In this document: positions 33,987-41,557 of the stretch, piece after piece
Layout: every line of letters begins with the position of its first letter
Position numbering within the stretch: the first letter of the stretch is position 1
Assembly: GCA_021153185.1 (NCBI GenBank)
Contig: JAGKTY010000008.1
Location: 11,056 to 75,055, forward strand
DNA length: 64,000 bases
Direction of reading: 5' to 3'
From: Lachnospiraceae bacterium
GTDB taxonomy: Bacteria > Bacillota > Clostridia > Lachnospirales > Lachnospiraceae
Program-made: the position numbers and the translations under genes
Notes under the pieces: model-generated
Seen by the model: only the letters and a program-made list of their open reading frames with translations
What the model was told of the DNA's origin: nothing
Database searches by the model: none

Positions 33987-34676
33987 TTATATCTTAAAGC
34001 GGTATCCTACACCCCAAATTGTCTCAATATACTGTGGTTTCGAAGAATCATACTCTATTTTTTCACGGATCTTTTTGATGTGCACCGTAACGGTCGCGAT
34101 ATCACCAATCGATTCCATATCCCATATTTCCCTAAACAGCTCTTCCTTGGAATATACATGATTCGGATTTTCCGCAAGGAAGGTCAAAAGGTCAAATTCC
34201 TTGGTTGTAAAGATTTTTTCTTCCCCGTTTAAATAAACACGGCGTGCCGTCTTATCAATCTTTAATCCTCGTATCTCAACAATATCATTGCTCTTTTGGT
34301 TGCTGCCGATGAGTCTGTCATATCTGGCAAGATGTGCTTTCACGCGCGCAACAAGCTCACTTGGACTAAATGGCTTCGTCATGTAATCATCCGCACCAAG
34401 TCCGAGACCCCTTACCTTATCTATATCATCCTTTTTTGCTGACACGATGATGATCGGGATATTTTTCTCCTCACGTATCTTTTTGCAAATCTCAAATCCA
34501 TCCATACCCGGGAGCATCAAATCCAGAATAATCAGATCAAAATCGCCATTCATGGCTTTCTCAAGGCCTGTATTTCCGTCTGCCGCAAGCTCCACCTCAT
34601 ACTGATCGATTTCCAAATAGTCTTTTTCTAACTCTGCAATCGCAAGTTCATCTTCTACAATTAAAATCTTACTCAT
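33987..34676 (-). CDS. OmpR-family response regulator
   Basis: A 229-residue regulator. The receiver has E8-D9 (IVEDELAI), phospho-acceptor D52 in ILDLMLPGMDGF, SAKKDD and DYMTKPF; the winged helix runs from about 130 to the end (TKEFDLLTFLAENPNHVYSKEEL... and GVGYRFKI). It overlaps the upstream kinase by 8 bp (translation coupling), so the order is kinase then regulator, opposite to the pair near 9-10 kb. A target is not visible in the window. Confidence 0.93.
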   Translation of the reverse strand: MSKILIVEDELAIAELEKDYLEIDQYEVELAADGNTGLEKAMNGDFDLIILDLMLPGMDGFEICKKIREEKNIPIIIVSAKKDDIDKVRGLGLGADDYMTKPFSPSELVARVKAHLARYDRLIGSNQKSNDIVEIRGLKIDKTARRVYLNGEEKIFTTKEFDLLTFLAENPNHVYSKEELFREIWDMESIGDIATVTVHIKKIREKIEYDSSKPQYIETIWGVGYRFKI

Positions 34677-35826
34677 CGTTTTCTACCTCATACTTTCTAA
34701 GTACAAAATGGATACAGGTTCCTTCCCCTTCTTTGCTCGTCGCCCAAATGTATCCGCCATGATCTTCTATTATTTTCTTCACAATGGAAAGTCCGATTCC
34801 ACTACCGCCCTGCTTGGAATTACGGGAGGCATCTGTTCTGTAAAACCGTTCAAAAATGTTCGGAAGATCCTTTTGATTGATTCCTTTTCCGTTGTCCTCT
34901 ATTTCGATGCGGATGGAATCAATCTCATCCAAAATACGAATCTCAATAATCCCTTCCTCTTTGTCGAGGTATTTTACACTGTTTCCGATGATGTTGTTGA
35001 TCACACGCCTCATCTGCTCAGGATCTGCAATGACCTGCGTCTGAGACGGCACCAAATTCGTGAAATCCAACTTGATATTTTTCGATTCTAAGTCAAGTCC
35101 GACTTCCTCAACACAATCATTGAAATATTCCGCCACATTAATCTGGTGGAAATTGTACGGAATACGATTGGCATCGATATGGGAATAGACAGTCAGTTCG
35201 TTAATCAGCCTATCCATGTCATTTGCCTTATTATAAATGGTCTTGATATAGCGGTCCATCTTTTCGGGCGTGTCCGCTACACCATCCATGATTCCTTCCA
35301 CATAGCCTTTGATGGATGTAATCGGCGTTTTTAAATCGTGAGATATATTGCTGACGAGCTCGCGGTTCTTTTTTTCATTATCGATCGTCTTTTCCATAGA
35401 CTCTTTGAGCTTACGGCGCATGTCTTCATAATTGTGAAACACCTCACCAACCTCACCGCTATAACAGTTGGTAATCTTGTAATCCATATCCCCTGCTGCG
35501 ATGTGCTGCATCGCCGCATTCATCTCCCGCATCGGTTTTACAAGCCCCGTCTGGATAAATTGCTTCATCAAGATTGCAATCAGTATGAGAATAATGACGA
35601 TCACAAGCATCATATCGCCCCAAAAATATCTCATGAATTTGCTTTCAACAATCATGGTAATCTGGGGGTCATCCAGCACTTCCATAAGAAATTTGCGGAT
35701 TCCCATATTTGCTATCCATGTAAACAGCAGCGGCAATATAATCATACAAACACAGGAGATATATAGCTTTGTGGATAATTTACTGTTTTTAAATCGTTGC
35801 CATAAGGATCCTTTTGGTTTCTGCAA
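34669..35826 (-). CDS. sensor histidine kinase with HAMP domain
   Basis: A roughly 385-residue membrane kinase. Two membrane segments (about 22-42 and 74-92 if counted from the GTG) enclose a short 30-residue outside loop, followed by HAMP (about 95-150), the H box NISHDLKTPITS, N box NNIIGNSVKY, EDNGKGI and GGSGIGLSIV. The start is uncertain: TTG at 35826 has AAGGGGTG 8 bases upstream, while GTG at 35835 lies too near that site. The short sensor loop suggests a membrane or intramembrane signal, as for envelope-stress kinases (inference). It is co-transcribed with the regulator at 33987. Confidence 0.85.
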   Translation of the reverse strand: MQKPKGSLWQRFKNSKLSTKLYISCVCMIILPLLFTWIANMGIRKFLMEVLDDPQITMIVESKFMRYFWGDMMLVIVIILILIAILMKQFIQTGLVKPMREMNAAMQHIAAGDMDYKITNCYSGEVGEVFHNYEDMRRKLKESMEKTIDNEKKNRELVSNISHDLKTPITSIKGYVEGIMDGVADTPEKMDRYIKTIYNKANDMDRLINELTVYSHIDANRIPYNFHQINVAEYFNDCVEEVGLDLESKNIKLDFTNLVPSQTQVIADPEQMRRVINNIIGNSVKYLDKEEGIIEIRILDEIDSIRIEIEDNGKGINQKDLPNIFERFYRTDASRNSKQGGSGIGLSIVKKIIEDHGGYIWATSKEGEGTCIHFVLRKYEVENDE

Positions 35827-35930
35827 TGTCTTCACCCCTTCTGCTGTTTTTTATTGTAGCACATTCTTTGGAAAATACTATGGATTTCATAATTTCTTTA
35901 TGGTTTTAAGAAAAAGTTTGGAAGTGATAC

Positions 35931-35956
35931 AAAAATAGCAGCCAGCAGGCTGCTAT
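35931..35956 (-). terminator. terminator of ahcY
   Basis: On the minus strand stem ATAGCAGCC/GGCTGCTAT with a 4-base loop and T5. It follows the ahcY stop by about 10 bases. Confidence 0.85.
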
Positions 35957-35965
35957 CCTTATCAT

Positions 35966-37204
35966 TTATCCGAATAAATATTTCTCCTGCTCCGGCGTCA
36001 GGACATCGATTTCCTTACCGAGGAATGCAAGCTTTCTCTTGGCTACATCGACATCTACCTCATTTGGCACGTCGATTAGTTTTTCCGTAAGAGAATCTGC
36101 ATTTTCTACTAAGTATTTTGCAGAAAGTGCCTGGATTGCAAAGCTCATGTCCATAATCTCTGCCGGATGTCCGTCACCACAGGCAAGATTTACAAGACGT
36201 CCTTCTCCAAGAACACATACCCATCTGCCGTTTGGCAGCTTGTATCCCATGATGTTTTTGCGCATCTCCTTTGACTCTACTGCGATTTCGCGAAGTCTTG
36301 CCATATCGATCTCACAATCAAAGTGACCGGCATTACAAAGAATGGCGCCATCCTTTAATTCCATGAAGTCTTCTTCGTCGATTACCTTGTCACAGCCTGT
36401 AACGGTGACGAAGAAATCACCAAGCTTAGCTGCCTCTTTCATCGGCATGACATCAAATCCGTCCATAACGGCCTCAATTGCCTTAACCGGATCAATCTCT
36501 GTCACGATCACTCTTGCGCCAAGTCCTTTTGCACGCATCGCGGTACCTTTTCCGCACCAGCCGTATCCGGCTACAACGACGATTTTGCCGGCTACGATCA
36601 GATTTGTCGTACGGTTGATTCCATCCCATACAGACTGGCCGGTACCATAGCGGTTATCGAAGAAATGCTTACACATCGCATTGTTGACACGCACCATCGG
36701 GAACTTGAGTGTTCCGGCTTTAGCCATTGCTTCCAGTCTCAAAATACCTGTTGTTGTCTCCTCACAACCACCGATTACCTGCGGAATCAATTCTTTAAAC
36801 TCTGTATGCATCATATGCACAAGGTCTCCACCGTCATCAATGATAATGTTTGGCGCAACCTTTAATACCTCTCTGATATGATGGTTGTATTCTTCATCGG
36901 TGCAGTCATACCAGGCATGAACCTCAAGTCCTGCCTTCACAAGGGCTGCTGCCACATCATCCTGCGTGCTGAGTGGGTTAGAGCCTGTGACATACATATC
37001 CGCACCGCCTGCTTTTAACACCTTGCAAAGGTATGCTGTTTTTGCCTCCAAGTGCACGGAAAGTGCAATTTTCTTTCCGGCAAACGGTTTTGTTTTCTCA
37101 AACTCCGCCTCCAGCGTACGAAGAAGATCACAATTCCGTTTTACCCATTCAATTTTCTGCTCTCCTGACTCTGCCAGGTTAATGTCTCTGATTTCGCTGC
37201 TCAT
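35966..37204 (-). CDS. ahcY: S-adenosylhomocysteine hydrolase
   Basis: A 412-residue NAD-dependent enzyme that splits S-adenosylhomocysteine to homocysteine and adenosine, relieving product inhibition of methyltransferases. Family signs are SVHLEAKTAYL, TGSNPLSTQDDVAAAL, DDGGDLV, NNAMCKHFFDNRYGTGQS, and the NAD-binding GYGWCGKGTAMRAKGLGA; the C-terminal GFDVMPMKEAAK follows. The length fits the short (about 410-430) bacterial class. It lies 32 bp downstream of a 2-hydroxyacid dehydrogenase gene, likely in one transcript, with a terminator at 35931-35956. Confidence 0.96.
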   Translation of the reverse strand: MSSEIRDINLAESGEQKIEWVKRNCDLLRTLEAEFEKTKPFAGKKIALSVHLEAKTAYLCKVLKAGGADMYVTGSNPLSTQDDVAAALVKAGLEVHAWYDCTDEEYNHHIREVLKVAPNIIIDDGGDLVHMMHTEFKELIPQVIGGCEETTTGILRLEAMAKAGTLKFPMVRVNNAMCKHFFDNRYGTGQSVWDGINRTTNLIVAGKIVVVAGYGWCGKGTAMRAKGLGARVIVTEIDPVKAIEAVMDGFDVMPMKEAAKLGDFFVTVTGCDKVIDEEDFMELKDGAILCNAGHFDCEIDMARLREIAVESKEMRKNIMGYKLPNGRWVCVLGEGRLVNLACGDGHPAEIMDMSFAIQALSAKYLVENADSLTEKLIDVPNEVDVDVAKRKLAFLGKEIDVLTPEQEKYLFG

Positions 37205-37236
37205 TTGTTCCTCCCATTTTTTACTTATGATTGCTT

Positions 37237-38196
37237 TTATTCATTTACAACATTTCTGTTTTTGCCATCTAAATATGCTTCAATATTCAAACAAACTTCA
37301 TCCACAAGCCGCATCCTTGCTTCCGTGCTTGCCCATGCCATATGTGGCGTGATGATAAGTTTCGAACTGTCTTTGATTTGTCCGAGCGGATTGTCATCTG
37401 CAATCGGCTCTTTCTCGAGGACATCAAGTCCTGCTGCCGCAATCTCTCCCTCGGTAAGCGCTTTGTAAAGGTCTGTATTATTGACAACCGGTCCTCTTGC
37501 AACATTTAAGAGAATCGCTGTCTTTTTCATTTTTTTCATTGCACTGTAATCAATCAGATTCCTCGTCAAATCAGAAAGCGGACAATGTACAGAAACAAAA
37601 TCAGCACGCTCCAATAGTTCATCTAAGCTAACTTTTTGGTATTCTGTCGTCGTATTTTTTCCTGTGACGGAATAATAAATAACCTTACAACCGAATCCTT
37701 CTGCAATTCTGGCCGCACATTTGCCGATATTGCCCATACCGACAATGCCCCATGTTTTTCCGTCCAGCTCCACAAACGGCAGGTCAAAATTGGAAAACCG
37801 GTCCTGCGCACCATACGTACCGGATTTGACATACTCATCATAATGTCTTAAGTGCTCGAGTAAATAAAGTGCCATCGCAAAGGTGTGCTGTGCAACGGCT
37901 GCCGTCGAATAATTTTTGACGTTGCATACCTTGATGCCGCGTCCCCGGCAATATTCCAAATCCACATTGTCAAAGCCTGTTGCAAACTCGCAGATCAGTT
38001 TGACGTTGCTGCAATCCTTTAGTGTTTTTTCATTTAACGGTGCTTTGTTTGCGATGACAATATCCGCATCCCCTACATGCTCCGTTACCTGATGCTCGAC
38101 GGTATTGCGATAATAGGTCACTTCCCCGTATTTCTCAAATCCGGTCACATCAATATCTGTGCCGACACTATTTCGTTCCAGTACAACAATTTTCAT
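37237..38196 (-). CDS. D-2-hydroxyacid dehydrogenase
   Basis: A 319-residue NAD(P)-dependent dehydrogenase of the D-isomer family. The nucleotide motif is GIVGMGNIGKCAARIA, followed by the signature of the C-terminal active site: catalytic Arg in NVARGPVVN, Glu in LDVLEKEPI and His in ITPHMAWAS. Family members act on D-lactate, glycerate/hydroxypyruvate or other 2-keto acids; the substrate cannot be told. The tail VCLNIEAYLDGKNRNVV is typical of glycerate dehydrogenase-like enzymes. A ribosome site GGGAG precedes it. It is divergent from pgi. Confidence 0.9.
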   Translation of the reverse strand: MKIVVLERNSVGTDIDVTGFEKYGEVTYYRNTVEHQVTEHVGDADIVIANKAPLNEKTLKDCSNVKLICEFATGFDNVDLEYCRGRGIKVCNVKNYSTAAVAQHTFAMALYLLEHLRHYDEYVKSGTYGAQDRFSNFDLPFVELDGKTWGIVGMGNIGKCAARIAEGFGCKVIYYSVTGKNTTTEYQKVSLDELLERADFVSVHCPLSDLTRNLIDYSAMKKMKKTAILLNVARGPVVNNTDLYKALTEGEIAAAGLDVLEKEPIADDNPLGQIKDSSKLIITPHMAWASTEARMRLVDEVCLNIEAYLDGKNRNVVNE

Positions 38197-38278
38197 ATTT
38201 TGTCATCTCCCTTTGCTGTTTTGCCATACATAGAGGAATGTATTGTGCATATATTGTTATTCTATAATATAAGAACCC

Positions 38279-38307
38279 TTGAAATCAATAGAGATTTTCT
38301 GTATAAT
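38279..38307 (+). promoter_or_regulatory. pgi promoter
   Basis: -35 TTGAAA (38279-38284), 17-bp spacer, -10 TATAAT (38302-38307). It lies about 75 bases before the pgi start. On the opposite strand TTGATT...TATAGA (16-bp spacer) overlaps it and could serve the divergent dehydrogenase. Confidence 0.7.
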
Positions 38308-38380
38308 TTTATTCGGTTGTATTACTATCTACCTTATAGTAATGCAAATTGTTCACTATTCAGAATTTAAGGAGGAACCT

Positions 38381-39967
38381 ATGATGGTAAATTGGAACAA
38401 CTTAGATACATTAAACGCTTACAAAAGCCTTGCTGCCAAAAAAGACAGCGTTGACTTAGTAACCGTTATGTCCGGCGAAAACGGTGCAAACCGTGCGAAA
38501 GCCTACAGCGTACCAATGGCTGGCGGCATGGTATTCAACTATGCGGCAAAAGCTGTTGATGATGCAGTATTAAAAAATCTTGCCGATCTTGCTACGGAGG
38601 CACAGCTTGTTGAAAAATTCGAAGCGCTTTACAATGGCGAAGTCGTAAACACCGGTGAGAAACGTCATGTACTTCATCATATGTGCCGTGGCCAGCTTGG
38701 CGAGGCTGTAAACGCTGATGGCGTTGACAAGAGAACTTTCTATACAACGCAGCAGCAAAAAATTGCAGAATTTGCAAACAAAGTTCACGCAGGTGAAATC
38801 ACAAATGCGGCCGGAGAGAAATTCACAACAGTTGTTCAGATCGGTATCGGTGGTTCCGACTTAGGTCCTCGTGCGATTTATTTGGCACTCGAGAATTGGG
38901 CCAAAGTTAACAATACATTCAAAATGGAAGCAAAATTCATCAGCAATGTCGATCCGGATGATGCTGCTGCAGTACTGGGTTCTATCGATGTAGCACATTC
39001 CCTTTTCGTACTTGTTTCAAAATCAGGTACAACACTTGAGACACTGACAAACGAGTCATTCGTAAAAGACGCTTTGGCAAAAGCAGGTCTTGACGCTTCC
39101 AAACATATGGTAGCAGTTACAAGTGAGACTTCTCCGCTTGCAAAGAGTTCTGATTACCTTGCTGCATTCTTCATGGATGATTACATCGGTGGTCGTTTCT
39201 CTTCTTCTTCAGCAGTTGGTGGTGCCGTTCTTTCTTTGGCATTCGGACCGGAAGTATTCGCACAGTTCTTAAACGGTGCAGCTGAGGCTGATAAACTTGC
39301 TGCAAACAAAGACATTACCAAAAACCCTGCATTACTTGATGCATTAATCGGTGTTTATGAGAGAAACGTACTTGGCTATCCATGCACAGCAGTACTTCCG
39401 TACTCTCAGGCACTTTCCCGTTTTCCGGCGCACTTACAGCAGCTCGATATGGAATCAAACGGCAAATCAGTGAATCGTTTCGGCGAGCCTATCAGCTATG
39501 TAACAGGACCAATCATCTTTGGTGAGCCTGGTACAAACGGACAGCATTCCTTCTATCAGTTACTGCACCAGGGAACAGATATCGTTCCGCTTCAGTTCAT
39601 CGGATTCAAAAACAGTCAGATTGGATCAGATGTCGTCATCGAAGACAGCACAAGCCAGCAGAAATTATGCGCAAACGTCGCTGCTCAGATTATTGCATTT
39701 GCCTGCGGTAAAAAGGATGAAAACAACAACAAAAACTTTGCAGGCGGTCGTCCTTCAAGCATCATCATCGGTGACAAACTGACACCGGAAACAATTGGTG
39801 CACTTCTTTCACACTTTGAAAATAAAGTTATGTTCCAGGGCTTTGCATGGAATATCAACAGCTTTGACCAGGAAGGCGTTCAGCTCGGTAAAGTATTGGC
39901 AAAACGCGTTCTTGCACACGATACAGACGGAGCACTCAAGGTATTCAGTGATTTATTAAATATCTAA
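38381..39967 (+). CDS. pgi: glucose-6-phosphate isomerase
   Basis: A 528-residue glycolytic enzyme that interconverts glucose-6-P and fructose-6-P. Family signatures are QIGIGGSDLGPRAI, VSKSGTTLETL, DYIGGRFSSSSAVGGAV, and the PGI signature region GEPGTNGQHSFYQLLHQG; the catalytic Glu sits in the latter. The start has AAGGAGGAACCT before two consecutive ATGs; I use the first. The upstream in-frame extension to 38279 covers the promoter and is rejected. It runs head-on to the leftward fork together with the following two to three genes. Confidence 0.96.
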   Translation: MMVNWNNLDTLNAYKSLAAKKDSVDLVTVMSGENGANRAKAYSVPMAGGMVFNYAAKAVDDAVLKNLADLATEAQLVEKFEALYNGEVVNTGEKRHVLHHMCRGQLGEAVNADGVDKRTFYTTQQQKIAEFANKVHAGEITNAAGEKFTTVVQIGIGGSDLGPRAIYLALENWAKVNNTFKMEAKFISNVDPDDAAAVLGSIDVAHSLFVLVSKSGTTLETLTNESFVKDALAKAGLDASKHMVAVTSETSPLAKSSDYLAAFFMDDYIGGRFSSSSAVGGAVLSLAFGPEVFAQFLNGAAEADKLAANKDITKNPALLDALIGVYERNVLGYPCTAVLPYSQALSRFPAHLQQLDMESNGKSVNRFGEPISYVTGPIIFGEPGTNGQHSFYQLLHQGTDIVPLQFIGFKNSQIGSDVVIEDSTSQQKLCANVAAQIIAFACGKKDENNNKNFAGGRPSSIIIGDKLTPETIGALLSHFENKVMFQGFAWNINSFDQEGVQLGKVLAKRVLAHDTDGALKVFSDLLNI

Positions 39968-40011
39968 ACGATTTTGAATTGTTACATTATTAGACAGAAA
40001 AGAGGGATTTT

Positions 40012-40257
40012 ATGCAGTATAGACCAACAGGTGTCTGTAGTTCATTAATCGAAATCGAAACGGACGGCGATATCATCTCGTCTGTGGCATTTACAGGCGG
40101 TTGTAACGGTAACCTCCAGGGCATTTCCAGTCTCGTAAAAGGAATGCAGATTGATGATGCGATTTCAAAATTAAAAGGAATACGCTGCGGTTTCAAAAAC
40201 ACATCCTGCCCGGATCAGCTTGCTATCGCACTCGAGCAAATCAAAAGTCAGGCGTAA
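40012..40257 (+). CDS. TSCPD-domain protein (TIGR03905 type)
   Basis: An 81-residue protein of the TIGR03905 family, related to a domain at the end of some ribonucleotide reductases. It has FTGGCNGNLQGISSLVKGM, GIRCGFKNTSCPDQLAIAL and the family motif TSCPDQ. Four Cys (C9, C30, C57, C63 approximately) could bind a metal, though this is not proven. Function is unknown. Ribosome site AGAGGGATTTT. It lies between pgi and murG (13-bp gap), so it may be co-transcribed with murG. Confidence 0.85.
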   Translation: MQYRPTGVCSSLIEIETDGDIISSVAFTGGCNGNLQGISSLVKGMQIDDAISKLKGIRCGFKNTSCPDQLAIALEQIKSQA

Positions 40258-40269
40258 CGGGGGGATATC

Positions 40270-41340
40270 ATGAAAAAAATCGTACTTACCGGTGGAGGAA
40301 CGGCAGGACATGTTACACCAAACATCGCACTCCTTCCTTCCCTTCAAAAAATGGGGTATGAAATATCCTATATCGGCTCTTATGAAGGCATCGAAAAGCG
40401 TCTGATTTCAGACTTTGCTATTCCTTATTACGGAATAGCGACCGGAAAGCTTCGCCGTTATTTTGACCCAAAGAATTTTTCTGACCCGTTTCGTGTGATG
40501 AAAGGCTTTGCCGAGGCACGTAAGTATCTCAAACAGATTAAACCCGATGTTGTCTTTTCAAAGGGCGGATTTGTTTCTGTTCCTGTAGTGCGTGCAGCAG
40601 CCAGTCTGAAAATACCGTGTATCATCCATGAATCAGACATGTCACCGGGTCTCGCCAACAAGCTGTGTATTCCGGTTGCAACAAAGATATGTTGTAATTT
40701 TCCGGAGACCATGCAAAATCTACCGGCAGAGAAAGCGATACTAACCGGTTCTCCGATTCGCGAAGAGCTGCGCATGGGCAATAAGATTGCCGGACTTGAT
40801 TTCTGTGGTTTTTCAGCAAATAAACCGGTCATTATGGTCATCGGCGGCAGCCTCGGTGCAGCCAATGTGAACGCTTTCGTCAGAGAAGCGCTTCCTGATT
40901 TGTTAGAAGATTTTCAGGTCGTTCATCTTTGCGGCAAAGATAAAGTTGACAACTTACTTTTAAATACCAAAGGCTACAAACAGTTTGAATATATCAAGTC
41001 AGAATTGAAAGATTTGTTTGCAATGGCTGATATCGTCATCAGCCGAGCCGGTGCCAATGCAATTTGTGAGCTTTTGGCACTGCAAAAGCCGAATATTCTG
41101 ATTCCGCTTTGCAACGGAAGCCGTGGCGACCAGATATTAAATGCGCATTCGTTTGAAGCGCAGGGCTACAGCATTGTACTTGAGGAGGATGATATTACAA
41201 AAGACCTTCTCGTTGAAAAAGTAAGAGAACTTTTCTGTAACCGAACGCTCTATATTGATGCGATGAAGGAAAGCAAACAATTAGATGCCATTTCCTCAAT
41301 TGTCAAAATCATTGATGATTGCGTCAAAACAGAAGATTGA
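40270..41340 (+). CDS. murG: MurG-type UDP-GlcNAc transferase
   Basis: A 356-residue GT28 glycosyltransferase that makes lipid II by adding GlcNAc to lipid I at the inner face of the membrane. The N-terminal GGGTAGHVTPNIAL, KGGFVSVPVVRAA, HESDMSPGLANKL and GSPIREEL, and the C-terminal IGGSLGAANVNA, SRAGANAICELLALQKPNILIP, are family motifs. In many Bacillota murG is within the mra cluster; here it is isolated, next to a TSCPD gene and pgi. Thus it may be a second copy or the sole one. A terminator follows at 41346-41383. Confidence 0.93.
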   Translation: MKKIVLTGGGTAGHVTPNIALLPSLQKMGYEISYIGSYEGIEKRLISDFAIPYYGIATGKLRRYFDPKNFSDPFRVMKGFAEARKYLKQIKPDVVFSKGGFVSVPVVRAAASLKIPCIIHESDMSPGLANKLCIPVATKICCNFPETMQNLPAEKAILTGSPIREELRMGNKIAGLDFCGFSANKPVIMVIGGSLGAANVNAFVREALPDLLEDFQVVHLCGKDKVDNLLLNTKGYKQFEYIKSELKDLFAMADIVISRAGANAICELLALQKPNILIPLCNGSRGDQILNAHSFEAQGYSIVLEEDDITKDLLVEKVRELFCNRTLYIDAMKESKQLDAISSIVKIIDDCVKTED

Positions 41341-41345
41341 TTTTC

Positions 41346-41383
41346 AAAGGGACGTTTCCTATCTTAGGGAGCGTCCCTTTTTT
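41346..41383 (+). terminator. murG terminator
   Basis: Stem AAAGGGACG/CGTCCCTTT with partly paired TTTCCTA/TAGGGAG inside, then a run of Ts. The rest of the gap to 41557 has an AT-rich region without a convincing promoter. Confidence 0.8.
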
Positions 41384-41557
41384 ATTGTAGAAGTCAGCCT
41401 ACTCGATTCATTATGCGAACAATTTTACAAATACCATGTGCAATTTTTCTAGATATCTGTTTTTTTTCAAATTATGATAAAGAAAAGATAAACTTTTGCG
41501 TTTTATTTATGATTTTGACAAATTGTTTATAAAACTGAGATGAAGGGGGAATTGCGT

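Noticed and set aside
38279..38380. Longer N-terminus of Pgi from a TTG at 38279
   Set aside because: This segment contains the -35/-10 promoter, and a strong ribosome site lies before ATG 38381 where the family start begins.
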